Assembly: GCA_903909465.1 (NCBI GenBank)
Contig: CAIVVQ010000176.1
Coordinates: 1-33,788, forward strand
Reading direction: 5' to 3'
Source: an uncultured Opitutia bacterium
Lineage (GTDB): Bacteria; Verrucomicrobiota; Verrucomicrobiia; Opitutales; UBA953
DNA: 33,788 bases
In this document: piece after piece, positions 1-9,443 of the stretch
Numbering within the stretch: the first letter of the stretch is position 1
How the letters are laid out: every line of letters begins with the position of its first letter
The notes under the pieces: generated by a model
Told to the model about the DNA's origin: nothing
What the model saw: the letters and a program-made list of their open reading frames with translations, nothing else
Database searches by the model: none
Made by a program: the position numbers and the translations under genes

Positions 1-1496
1 CCAATTTCAAAAACACCGACGAGGCTCAGTCCGAGTGTGATCATGAGAATGCATGTCAGCAGGACGAAGCCAGGTGACTGCATTTGGAAACCCCAGCCGA
101 GAGAATTGCCGCTGGATTTTAAGGCGACGATGAGCAGGGCGAGTGATAAGAAACTTATAATCACACCCAAGGTGTAAAGTAACCCGTGGATGATGACGGT
201 GCGTCGGGCGGCGCCGGATTCTTGGGTGAAGCCAAGAACTTTAAGTCCAAGCATCGGGAAGACGCAGGGCATTAAATTTAAGAGCACGCCACCACCGAAA
301 GCGAAGATGAGCCAGACGAGGTAGGAATGGGTGGTAGAAGAAGGGCTGGAGTTAGGGGGGTTGGTGGAATGGATGGCGTTAACGATTTCAGTTCCCGTAA
401 GTAACTCGGAGAAAATAATTGGCGACTGATTCGGTTTTAAGAGAACATTGAAGGGGATACCTTCACGTCCGTATTTTTTGAGCTCTTGGGCGATAACTGG
501 ATCCTTCTTGGTCCAATCGGCGTGTAATAGTACGATGTTATTTTGCTGAAGGGCGGCGATGACGTCGGATTGATGGTAGACGCGTTTGTTTACCTGACAC
601 GTCGCACACCAGCGGGCGGTGAAGTCGAGGTAGACGGTTTTACCAGCTGCAATCGCAGCGGCTTGGGCGTCGGGTGACCAGGTGCCCCAATTTAATTCGG
701 TGGATGAGGTGCTCGAGTTGGAAAGCGTGGAACTGATAGCTTTGTTTTCTAACTCGACATGGATACGGCGAAACCTGCCGATGCTATCGGTGGTGACAAA
801 ATAAAGGGAGTCGGATGTTGGCGGCTCAGTCGCGTCAGCTAACGAGAATTTTTTTGTTCCGGCGGAGGATGGTTGTTTAGCGGTAGCCGTTGGACTAATG
901 AAATTCTTTTCGGGAAACCAGACCTGCTGGTATTCGTCGGTCGATTTAACCGTAAGGGTTTGATTACTAACGCGTCCGTTTAAATTAATGATGGGCTGCA
1001 GCTCGGCGTAGAGTTTAGGGTTAAAAGAAACGGCGTTAGCGTCCTCGCCGAGTTTAAGGGTAAGGCTTACGTCTTTTTCCTGCGGGTAGCAGCCGCCTTC
1101 ATTGCATTCTAGCCATTCGGCATGGCCCTTGAGGGTGATGGAAGGTGGAGAGTCTTTAGGGACGGTCGCTTCAAAGATGAGCAAGGTTTCGCCGCTATGA
1201 ACAAAATTAATAACACCACTGAGGTCGAGCAGCTCAGGGCCTGGCCAGACTATTGGGCCGGGTGCAGTGCCCGCTTTATCGGTCCATTTAATAATTGGGG
1301 GTGTGCCGGCGTCGCCGGGATTCTTCCAATAAATGTGATAGTGTGGATCGCACTTAAACCGAAGGGCTAACTTAATTTTTTCTCCCGCAATAATTCTCGG
1401 AGATAAGTTTACTAAATCGACCTCTGAGTGAACGGCTGCGTGCGCAGGTTTTACTAATCCCAAGAGACCAATCAAGATGAGCGAAAGATAGCGCAT
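1..1496 (-). CDS. dsbD: Protein-disulfide reductase, DsbD/ScsB family (partial; C-terminus runs off the window)
   Basis: Not in the ORF track because it is open at the window edge. Manual minus-strand translation from ATG at 1496 gives MRYLSLILIGLLGLVKPAHAAVHSEVDLVNL..., an N-terminal ScsB-like domain (DPHYHIYWKNPGDAGTPP...WLECNEGGCYPQ), a Trx motif (VYLDFTARWCATCQVNK) and the TM motif (GGGVLLNLMPCVFPMLGLKVLGF). Frame checked between the CxxC and the TM motif. Confidence 0.9.
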   Translation of the reverse strand, partial: MRYLSLILIGLLGLVKPAHAAVHSEVDLVNLSPRIIAGEKIKLALRFKCDPHYHIYWKNPGDAGTPPIIKWTDKAGTAPGPIVWPGPELLDLSGVINFVHSGETLLIFEATVPKDSPPSITLKGHAEWLECNEGGCYPQEKDVSLTLKLGEDANAVSFNPKLYAELQPIINLNGRVSNQTLTVKSTDEYQQVWFPEKNFISPTATAKQPSSAGTKKFSLADATEPPTSDSLYFVTTDSIGRFRRIHVELENKAISSTLSNSSTSSTELNWGTWSPDAQAAAIAAGKTVYLDFTARWCATCQVNKRVYHQSDVIAALQQNNIVLLHADWTKKDPVIAQELKKYGREGIPFNVLLKPNQSPIIFSELLTGTEIVNAIHSTNPPNSSPSSTTHSYLVWLIFAFGGGVLLNLMPCVFPMLGLKVLGFTQESGAARRTVIIHGLLYTLGVIISFLSLALLIVALKSSGNSLGWGFQMQSPGFVLLTCILMITLGLSLVGVFEI

Positions 1497-1517
1497 GCGG
1501 TAAAAGCTTACGGAAAA

Positions 1518-1985
1518 CTAGCAACAGCCGCCACCCGGAGTGCATTTTTTGGGAATACAAACATCGGGAGCTAAGCAGTCGGCTTTAATCGTTCCAAGAA
1601 GCACTACGACGTTACCATCTTCAATCACTCTACCAAGGACTGGAAAGGCAGTGAGGAAGGGTAAGTCGCATTCGACTTCCAGGGGGAGGTCGGTTGAGCC
1701 AAGTAAATCGGTGCCGCGATTAAGAATCTCTAAGCACTTAGTGACGTTGACTCGGTGATCGGTGTCATCGGCTGCCCAGAGTTGAAGGCGTGCAGAAACT
1801 TGGGTACGAATGGTACCGCCACAATCGATTAACTTTTTTTCGACACGTGCGACCTCAGTCAAGTGTAGGTGAATAGGGGTGAGACTGCCGGTGGGAAGTT
1901 TGAAGCGCAGTCCGAGCATTGGATAAACTCCGAGCTGACGGCGGAAATCGGCAAAGGTGAGGACAAGGGGTTTATCGAAGCTCAT
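1518..1985 (-). CDS. DUF6428-like protein with Cys-rich C-terminus
   Basis: 155 aa ORF; core FKLPTGSLTPIHLHLTEVARVEKKLIDCGGTIR resembles the remembered DUF6428 signature; tail CLAPDVCIPKKCTPGGGCC. Ends 21 nt upstream of the dsbD start. Confidence 0.75.
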   Translation of the reverse strand: MSFDKPLVLTFADFRRQLGVYPMLGLRFKLPTGSLTPIHLHLTEVARVEKKLIDCGGTIRTQVSARLQLWAADDTDHRVNVTKCLEILNRGTDLLGSTDLPLEVECDLPFLTAFPVLGRVIEDGNVVVLLGTIKADCLAPDVCIPKKCTPGGGCC

Positions 1986-2083
1986 TTAATAATTATGGGG
2001 CATAGTTGGCAGTTGGGCAAGGGGCATGGCTAGGAAAGGTGCAAAAGTGGAAATCATCCCCATGTCACCGTGCCCACCTGTCC

Positions 2084-3472
2084 CTAACCCTTCAACTGAC
2101 AGGGCAGGAGGGCGGCGTCTTTCATACCGTGGATAATTTTCTTATCCGCTGGGCAGAAGGTTGAGAGGATGCCGGAGATTTCAACGGTGTCGCCATCGAC
2201 AAAGAAATAGGGGCAGAGTCGCACGCGACCTTCGGCGCTGTGAATGCTGCCATCGTTAGCGTAGACTGGATGCGAGATGCGTGAGGGCTTGTGGTACTCT
2301 TGCAGAATGTGGAACGTTTCGTTTTCAGGATCCAGTGCGCGTTCGATCGCCTCGAGCCATTCTTCGCGTGAGACATCGCTGCCGAGGGTGACACTGCGAG
2401 CGCCCCAAGCGGTTTCGTGGAAGCCACTGGCTTTGATGATGAAGTTGCGTTCGCGTTGAGAAGCTTCGGCCAGTTCGGTCCACTCGCGGATGGGTCGACC
2501 GTTGACTTGTGGGGCATGTAAAACTGCCGTGGGTGGAAGGTCGGTGCGTTCGATGATCCAAGTCTTAGGAACGATGCGGAAGAGGGCTTCGAGGTGATTT
2601 TCAGGAAGGTTTTCTTTCCAGAACTCGGCGAGCATCGGGTGATGCAGTAAGGCTAGGCCTAATTTCTCTTCCTGGTAGGCCTTCATCGGTGGCGTCAGAA
2701 TAACTTTACCTGATTCGACCCCATTGAAAATGCCGTCGGCGCCTTTGACATTCGCGAGGTCGAAGAGCTCGAAGAAGCGATAGATGAGGTCGACTTTTCG
2801 TGGAGCACCATCAACCGGAATGAAAGACTCTTCACCCATCTGCATGATTTGTGTGGGATCGACGACGTGGACGTCGTGTCCGAGCGAGCGAAGTTTTTCG
2901 CCGAGCCAATCGAACTCAGGACGATAAGTGGCGGACTCTTCGCTGACAACAATGGCGACGAGTGGGAAGCGATGTTCTGGCGTTAATCGTTTGAGTGCAC
3001 CAAAAAATCTTTCGGGCATGGCGGTGGCGCCGATGAGATTGGGGAAATCCTCAGCGTAGACCTCGTTGAGGTAAGCGGTCAGTCCGATGCCGCCTGGGAC
3101 GCTGTCGAGTTCGGTCATTGTGAAGCCTTGATCCGTGATTAAGAGGTCGGGGCGAAGGACGACAGGGCATTGGCCTTTAACGGAACGGTGACGTCCGTGT
3201 TCGATGAGGCCGGCTGGCTTATAACGATCGAGGTATTCGGAAACCCACTTTGCGTGGACATCGCGATTGCGGAGAATTTTCTTATCGGTGAAGGACCGAA
3301 CGTAGAGTCGTTCGAGCGCGCGGTGGTAACTGAGGCAAGCGGCACCGATAACTTTAAGGTCTTTGAGTTGGGCTTCGGAGATCGGCCAAGGCTCCGGCGA
3401 AAGTTTCCAGATTTTCTCAGCGAACAGGGGCGGCTCGAGTAGCTTGCGACGGAGAACTTCTTGGGAGGGCAT
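2084..3472 (-). CDS. Conserved hypothetical protein, possible circularly permuted ATP-grasp / glutathionylspermidine-synthase-like fold
   Basis: 462 aa ORF beginning 4 nt after the prfB stop; segments TELDSVPGGIGLTAYLNEVY, KVILTPPMKAYQEEKLGLALLHHP and FIIKASGFHETAWGARSV...FHILQEYHKPSRISHP resemble ATP-grasp-type elements. Confidence 0.6.
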   Translation of the reverse strand: MPSQEVLRRKLLEPPLFAEKIWKLSPEPWPISEAQLKDLKVIGAACLSYHRALERLYVRSFTDKKILRNRDVHAKWVSEYLDRYKPAGLIEHGRHRSVKGQCPVVLRPDLLITDQGFTMTELDSVPGGIGLTAYLNEVYAEDFPNLIGATAMPERFFGALKRLTPEHRFPLVAIVVSEESATYRPEFDWLGEKLRSLGHDVHVVDPTQIMQMGEESFIPVDGAPRKVDLIYRFFELFDLANVKGADGIFNGVESGKVILTPPMKAYQEEKLGLALLHHPMLAEFWKENLPENHLEALFRIVPKTWIIERTDLPPTAVLHAPQVNGRPIREWTELAEASQRERNFIIKASGFHETAWGARSVTLGSDVSREEWLEAIERALDPENETFHILQEYHKPSRISHPVYANDGSIHSAEGRVRLCPYFFVDGDTVEISGILSTFCPADKKIIHGMKDAALLPCQLKG

Positions 3473-3476
3473 CGGG

Positions 3477-4622
3477 TTAGTCCTCGATTTTTATATCTTT
3501 ATTACGGGTGCGGGGTCCGCCGGCACGGAGCCAACCGTTGATGAACGCATCGATATCGCCATCCATGACCGCTTGGATATTGCCCGTTTCCACGCCGGTA
3601 CGAAGGTCTTTCACCATCTGGTAAGGTTGGAAGACGTAGGAGCGGATTTGATTGCCCCAACCGATGTCGCCCTTTTCGCCGTAATACTTCTCCATTTCAG
3701 TGCGTTTATCGTCGATGGCTTTTTCGTAAATGCGGGCGCGGAGGATTTTCATCGCGAGGGCACGGTTTTTAACCTGGGAACGTTCGCGTTGGCAGGCCAC
3801 AACGAGCCCTGTAGGGATGTGAGTCAACCGTACCGCGGATTCGGTTTTATTCACGTGTTGGCCGCCTTTACCGCTGGAGCGGTAGACGTCGACGCGGAGA
3901 TCTGCCTCATTAATTTCGATTTCAATATCGTCATCGATTTCAGCTACGACGTCGACTGAGGCAAAGGATGTGTGACGGCGTGCATTAGCATCGAATGGCG
4001 AAATGCGGACGAGTCGGTGGACGCCGCGTTCGGCTTTAATATAACCGTAGGCGTTGGGTCCTTCGATGCGGAAGGTCGCTTGGCTAATGCCCGCACCGTC
4101 GCCTTCGGCGACATCTTCGATTTCAACTTTGAAACCGCGGCGCTCTGCCCATCGGGTGTACATGCGGAAGAGGAGGTCGGCCCAATCATTGGACTCGGTG
4201 CCGCCAGCGCCCGCTTTCACGGTGACGATGGCGTTGGATTTATCGTGGAGGCCGGAGAGGAAGGAGGCGATTTCGAGATCGGCCACTTCGAGAATGAGGT
4301 CGGCTGCGGATTTCCTTAACTCTTCCATCTCCGCATCGGCCGAACCATCGGGCGATTCGGCAATGATTTCCGCTAGGGTTTTAGCATCTTCGAGTTTACG
4401 ACGGAAGGCGACGTGAGGGGCAACGACAGTTTTATAACTATTACATTCTGAAATTACTTTCTGGGCAGACTTTTGGCTGTCCCAGAAATTCGCCGCCGTC
4501 ATCTGGTTTTCGAGCTGTGCAATTTGAGCCTGTTTGCCGGTGACATCTAGGAATTTCCAAAGGTGACCCGAACGACGTTCGACCTCATCGAGTTGGCTGC
4601 GGATTTCAGGCTGAATGTACAT
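3477..4622 (-). CDS. prfB: Peptide chain release factor 2
   Basis: 381 aa; GGQ motif ([24 protein letters not shown]) and SPF tripeptide ([21 protein letters not shown]). Confidence 0.96.
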   Translation of the reverse strand: MYIQPEIRSQLDEVERRSGHLWKFLDVTGKQAQIAQLENQMTAANFWDSQKSAQKVISECNSYKTVVAPHVAFRRKLEDAKTLAEIIAESPDGSADAEMEELRKSAADLILEVADLEIASFLSGLHDKSNAIVTVKAGAGGTESNDWADLLFRMYTRWAERRGFKVEIEDVAEGDGAGISQATFRIEGPNAYGYIKAERGVHRLVRISPFDANARRHTSFASVDVVAEIDDDIEIEINEADLRVDVYRSSGKGGQHVNKTESAVRLTHIPTGLVVACQRERSQVKNRALAMKILRARIYEKAIDDKRTEMEKYYGEKGDIGWGNQIRSYVFQPYQMVKDLRTGVETGNIQAVMDGDIDAFINGWLRAGGPRTRNKDIKIED

Positions 4623-4745
4623 GTAGCGTTAAGTAAATGGGTGAGACGAAAGGTGGAATGATAGATACCGAGGGTTAAGCGTTTATTCAATGGCATTATG
4701 GCGTGTGGGGTGTGCTTAATTTAATCGTTATACGTATGATTTATT

Positions 4746-7346
4746 ATGGTCGCACTTGCACCGTGGGCGATGTGGGGCATACCTTCTGGCATGTCGTACC
4801 TTGAAGGGTTGAGTTTCGCTCAAATAGCTGGACCTACGCCGGAGCGCTGGGTTTTGGCGAACGGCCTCGAGGTGTTATACACTCAAAGACCTGGCATTGG
4901 GCTGTGTACGGTGCAGGCATGGGTTAGAACCGGCAGTGCGCATGAAGGCAAGTGGGAGGGCTCGGGCATTTCACATTACCTGGAGCACATGGTATTTAAG
5001 GGTACGGGCCGATTCACCAATCGCGAGCTGACGGAATCCATTCACCGATCGGGTGGTAATTCGAACGCCTACACCACTTTTGATCGAACGGTTTATTATG
5101 TGGATGCACCTGCGGAAGGATTTGAAATCGCGATGGAGGCAATTTCGGAAATGGTATTTGATCCACTCATCACCGATGCCGATGCGAAGATGGAACGTGA
5201 AGTGATTTTGCGTGAGATCGCCATGCGCGATGATGAGCACGATAGTGTCTTAGCAGAAAATGTACTGTTGGAGACTTTTCGTAATCACCCCATGCGTCAC
5301 CCGATTATTGGGCATAAAGAATTATTTGTACGGATTGCACCGGATGATTTGCGGGCTTACCATGCGGGTCGATACGCCCCGAGTAATGTTGTCTTAGCCA
5401 TTGGTGGCTCGATGGATGTTGAAGCCGTCATGGCGTCGTCGGAACGATGGTTTGGCCGCTTTAATCGTCGACCCGTACTCGAGCATGTCCCTGCCTTTGA
5501 GCCGCCGCAGGGCGGCGTGAGACGAGTCGAATTAGCCCGTGATGTGGCGACGACTAAGGGTGTAGCGGCATGGCGTATTCCAGGGTTTTTTGCAAAGCAC
5601 CGCATGGAACTCGATTTGTTTCTGGGCGTGTTGGGCAGCGGTAATAGTTCGCGACTTTGGGATGAGTTAAGAGAAAAGCGTCGACTGGTTGATTCCATCG
5701 ATGCACAGGCGATGGGGCTTTCCGATGTGGGCGTGGCCTGGCTGGGTTGGATTGGGAATGAACAGGTGGATGCCACGGCGGTGGAAGCTGCGATGATGGA
5801 AGTCATCGATGATTTACTTCAAAAAGGAGTCAGTGATGCCCAATTTGAAAAAGTCCGTCGACAGAGTGTCGTGGCGATGGTCAACGGACAAAAAAGTATC
5901 CATTCGGCGACCAGTCGTTTTGGTTATGCCTCATGTGTCGGGTATGACATCGGTTGGCCGATGCGCAGCGTGGAGCAATTAGCCAAGGTTGACGTCAGGG
6001 GTCTGACGAAAGTGGCACGCGATTGGCTTAAGCCTAACTCAGTTACGCTGGCGACGATGCACAAGAAAAAGGCGGCAGTGGCTAATGCAGCGGTCGCGGT
6101 AAAGCAGCCGTCAGAAGCATTTGAAGTGGTGAAGCTCGATAATGGAATTCGTGTGATTCTCCAGGCAGATGATTCGATCCCGAAAGTCGGCTTTGGTTTG
6201 TTTGTTGAAGCCGGAACGGCTTATGAGCCAGCGGATAAACGAGGGCTGACTGGTTTACTTTCAACGATGTTTGCGCGTGATACGATTCAGCACACGCGAC
6301 AAGAGGTCGCCGAAACGGTCGATCGGCTGGGTGCAACTTTTAATGACATGAGCTCACAGTTAACCTGTGGTTTATGGGGCGAGGCGTTGAGTTCGGATTT
6401 TGCAACGATTGCTGAATTGGTGAAGAATGGTGTGTTATACCCGAAATTATTGCCGGATTGTTTCACGCAAGAAAAAGCAGCAGCGCTCACGGGCTGTCGT
6501 GAATCTTTAGACGACATTGTGGAGAAGGCGCGGGTTAAGCTCTTGGAACAATTCTTTGGCGATCACCCCTTGGCGGTGGATCCAATGGGAACTCCCGAGA
6601 CCTTGTCAGCGCTGACCGTTGGCGATGTCGCTGCCTTGCACCGTCGGATTGTGGTTCCCGATAATATGGTTATCGGTATCAGCGGTAATTTTGATCGGAA
6701 GGTTGTGATGGATTTCGTGAATCAGCATTTTGCGGTTTTACCCAAGCAACTCTTTCATGCCAGCGTGCTGCCGGCGCATGCGCCTAAGCCAGCTAACCGC
6801 GAAAAAATGGAAGCAACGGGTGAGCAGGCGGTCGTGTGCCTAGCGTTTCCGCATAGTGGATTCGGCCCCGAGGCAGTCACCGCTGCTAATGTCACCGAAG
6901 AGCTACTGAGTGGCATGGCCAGCGGCTTATTCCATCGTGTGCGGGAGGAGAAGGGCCTGGCTTATTTCGTGGGTGCTACCCGAGTGGAGACCCGAGACCT
7001 GGGAATGTTTTACCTTTATGCCGGCACAGCTTCAGAGGCAACGGAGCAGGTAGTGGTCGAGATGAAGGGCGAGTTGGAGCGTCTGCGTAATGGGGAATTT
7101 AAACCTAATGAAATTGAAGATGCCAAACGACGCATGCGCGTGGCCCGTAGACAAGGTCGACAATCTGCAGGGAGTCGCATGCAAGGTGCCATCACGCGAG
7201 AGCTGGTGGGCATGGGCGCTAATTTTGATAGCGAATGGGAACGTCGCATGAACTTGACCAATGCTAAAGAAGTGCAGTCGTACGTGGTGAAGTACCTTCA
7301 CTCCCGATTTGCCCAAGAGTTGATTGTGACCCCGAAGAAAGTTTAG
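4746..7346 (+). CDS. M16 family zinc metallopeptidase, two-domain
   Basis: 866 aa; HxxEH in SHYLEHMVFKGT with downstream ENVLLETFRNHPMRHPIIG; a second M16-like half from about KLDNGIRVILQADDSIPKVGFGLFVEAGTAYE. An alternative ATG lies at 4791. Confidence 0.93.
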   Translation: MVALAPWAMWGIPSGMSYLEGLSFAQIAGPTPERWVLANGLEVLYTQRPGIGLCTVQAWVRTGSAHEGKWEGSGISHYLEHMVFKGTGRFTNRELTESIHRSGGNSNAYTTFDRTVYYVDAPAEGFEIAMEAISEMVFDPLITDADAKMEREVILREIAMRDDEHDSVLAENVLLETFRNHPMRHPIIGHKELFVRIAPDDLRAYHAGRYAPSNVVLAIGGSMDVEAVMASSERWFGRFNRRPVLEHVPAFEPPQGGVRRVELARDVATTKGVAAWRIPGFFAKHRMELDLFLGVLGSGNSSRLWDELREKRRLVDSIDAQAMGLSDVGVAWLGWIGNEQVDATAVEAAMMEVIDDLLQKGVSDAQFEKVRRQSVVAMVNGQKSIHSATSRFGYASCVGYDIGWPMRSVEQLAKVDVRGLTKVARDWLKPNSVTLATMHKKKAAVANAAVAVKQPSEAFEVVKLDNGIRVILQADDSIPKVGFGLFVEAGTAYEPADKRGLTGLLSTMFARDTIQHTRQEVAETVDRLGATFNDMSSQLTCGLWGEALSSDFATIAELVKNGVLYPKLLPDCFTQEKAAALTGCRESLDDIVEKARVKLLEQFFGDHPLAVDPMGTPETLSALTVGDVAALHRRIVVPDNMVIGISGNFDRKVVMDFVNQHFAVLPKQLFHASVLPAHAPKPANREKMEATGEQAVVCLAFPHSGFGPEAVTAANVTEELLSGMASGLFHRVREEKGLAYFVGATRVETRDLGMFYLYAGTASEATEQVVVEMKGELERLRNGEFKPNEIEDAKRRMRVARRQGRQSAGSRMQGAITRELVGMGANFDSEWERRMNLTNAKEVQSYVVKYLHSRFAQELIVTPKKV

Positions 7347-8623
7347 CGCACTTTCAGTTTCTCTTGCGCAATGTAGGCTGAAATCAGTCCGGGTATCGCG
7401 AGGAAAAGTGTAAGTATAAAATACTTCGGGTAGCCGAGTTGATCGCTGAGTGAGCCGGCCCACAAACCAGGAATATAAACTGAGAGAATGGCGATGGTGG
7501 AGAGCAGGGCGTAGCGTACAGCCGCATGCGCACCTTTAGCCACTTGCATCATGGCCAGGATGAGGGCGCAGATGCCGGCACCGAAAGCAATGTATTCAAC
7601 CAAGAAGATTGAACTCACGGTGACGATGGATTGCACAGGGTTAAATGCGAGCCAGGTTACGCCGATGAGTGGGAGGTGCATGGTGAAACCCAAGGGTAGG
7701 ATTGATCGCTCCAGTCCACGCTTGGAAATAATCCAGGAGCCAATCAGGCCGCCGATGGCTAGTCCGAGGATAGCGGTGGTGAGTCGCATGACGGCGTACT
7801 GCTCATTGTTTAGTTCCAGTCCGCCGTGGGTATGACTGTCTAAGGAGAAAAGTGGGACGATGCGAATGAGGTGCACTTCGCTCAAACGGTAGAAGATGAT
7901 GAGTCCGATGAGTGCGGGCGTGCGTTTATCGCGAACAAGATCAGAAAGTGACGAAAAGATTTCGGATAAGGTCTGGCGCGGGGTTGAAAGCTTGGGTGGC
8001 TCAATGGCTTCATGCTTGAAACCAAAAACCATGAGGCCACCCACAATTAATGTTATGATCGCTGCCACGTTGAGCGAAATGCTCCAGGCATTGTTAATGG
8101 AATGACTGCTTGTGAGTGCGTGGCCCGCAAGCCAGATGACGCCCGGTCCGGCAAGTACTTGCCCCAGTTTAGAGGAAAAGCTTAGCAGGCCTGAGTGATT
8201 GGCACGCTGCTTGTCATTCAGTGATGACACGTAGTAACCATCGAGAAGGAAATCATAGGCTGCGGAGCACAGGCTGAGTAGGGCGAGGGTGAGGGCGATT
8301 GCCAGTGTGCTGTAATCTGAGGGCGAAATAAAATAGGCTAAACTAAAAAGTAGGGCAGTGATTGCGGTTTGAAAAATAACAATCGTAGTACGTGTGCGAC
8401 CCCAGAGCGTGAGGACGGGTGCCCAAAATATTTTTAGTGCAACGATGAAGCCGAGAAGGCTGACTGTCTGCGTGATGGTGTGGTTAGTGAGGCCGGCGTT
8501 CTTGAGTGCGACCGGAAGGGCCTCGTCCCTGATTGCGGCAGGTATGGTTTGAAATAGGAAGCCGGCAAAGACCCAGAGCCAAACTTTACGTTGGCTGTGT
8601 CCGTTGATTGCCCCTTCGTGCAT
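7343..8623 (-). CDS. MFS transporter, AmpG-like
   Basis: 426 aa, many hydrophobic segments; KVWLWVFAGFLFQTIPAAIRDEALPVALKNAGLT...LKIFWAPVLTLWGRTR resembles AmpG/PAT-type MFS proteins. Confidence 0.8.
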   Translation of the reverse strand: MHEGAINGHSQRKVWLWVFAGFLFQTIPAAIRDEALPVALKNAGLTNHTITQTVSLLGFIVALKIFWAPVLTLWGRTRTTIVIFQTAITALLFSLAYFISPSDYSTLAIALTLALLSLCSAAYDFLLDGYYVSSLNDKQRANHSGLLSFSSKLGQVLAGPGVIWLAGHALTSSHSINNAWSISLNVAAIITLIVGGLMVFGFKHEAIEPPKLSTPRQTLSEIFSSLSDLVRDKRTPALIGLIIFYRLSEVHLIRIVPLFSLDSHTHGGLELNNEQYAVMRLTTAILGLAIGGLIGSWIISKRGLERSILPLGFTMHLPLIGVTWLAFNPVQSIVTVSSIFLVEYIAFGAGICALILAMMQVAKGAHAAVRYALLSTIAILSVYIPGLWAGSLSDQLGYPKYFILTLFLAIPGLISAYIAQEKLKVR

Positions 8624-8631
8624 TGAGGGAA

Positions 8632-9432
8632 TTAGGCTTTGCCGCCTAATTGCTCGCGACCGTAGGCATCAATCGAGCGAAATAGTCCGTCAAAGAATTT
8701 GGCGACCGTAATATTTAAACCGAGCAGTTCTTCGTCGGTGAGCTCAAGTACTTCACCGGGTTTAAAGGTGCGGTAACTATCGGCGAGCTTGGTGGTTTTA
8801 GCGGGGACGCCCGAATTTTTGGTTACACCTGAGGCAGAGGGTTCGACGGGGGGGCCATCGATCTCTTTCATCGCTTTAAATTCAAGGGTAAGTGAGCCGT
8901 CGGGTGAAATATCATCGTTGGTGACCAAACCACCGCGAACCAGAACGCGAAGGGCAGCAGCGATGCTGAAGACACTGTCTTCAAGGTCGCTGATGATATC
9001 AAAAGTCTCTTCCATCGCGTTGAACTTATCTTGTAAATTCATCCGCGCGAATTCTGCATGCTTTTCGCCGACCACACGATCGTTGTCGGGTGTGCTCGCG
9101 GTGTTACGTCCGCGAGTTTTGATCAGTAAGCAAAGCAAGTGGCATTGATTGAGGCATTCGGATGACAGGGCGAGAAGGTCATTCATGCTGGTGCGCAGGA
9201 GGAGTCCGCGCGAATAGGCGACCATTTGGTCGTGTGGTAAATGTACGGATGGCGCGGGCATGACGCGCGACACATTGGAGAAGTATTCATATGCCTTGGG
9301 GTCGGCTGAGCGAATGCCCGACAAGGTGAAGGCCAACATGTCGTGTTGGCGTTGGAGTGCGGTTAAGAAATTACGATTAATATTCTGAAGGGAGATGACG
9401 TTTTCTTCAGAGTCGGATTCAGGCTGTGACAT
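8632..9432 (-). CDS. Hypothetical protein
   Basis: 266 aa ORF, co-directional and tightly spaced with neighbours (8 nt to the MFS gene, 11 nt from the SpoU-like gene). No family recognised. Confidence 0.75.
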   Translation of the reverse strand: MSQPESDSEENVISLQNINRNFLTALQRQHDMLAFTLSGIRSADPKAYEYFSNVSRVMPAPSVHLPHDQMVAYSRGLLLRTSMNDLLALSSECLNQCHLLCLLIKTRGRNTASTPDNDRVVGEKHAEFARMNLQDKFNAMEETFDIISDLEDSVFSIAAALRVLVRGGLVTNDDISPDGSLTLEFKAMKEIDGPPVEPSASGVTKNSGVPAKTTKLADSYRTFKPGEVLELTDEELLGLNITVAKFFDGLFRSIDAYGREQLGGKA

Positions 9433-9443
9433 GTGGAAATGCG

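Noticed and set aside
3363-3959. 198 aa plus-strand ORF opposite prfB
   Set aside because: Shadow of a clear prfB; no domain and no independent start context.
4723-4745. Possible promoter with -10-like TATGAT (4735-4740) and palindrome ATACGTAT upstream of the M16 gene
   Set aside because: No convincing -35 element at the right spacing, and an ambiguous start codon; not strong enough to annotate.
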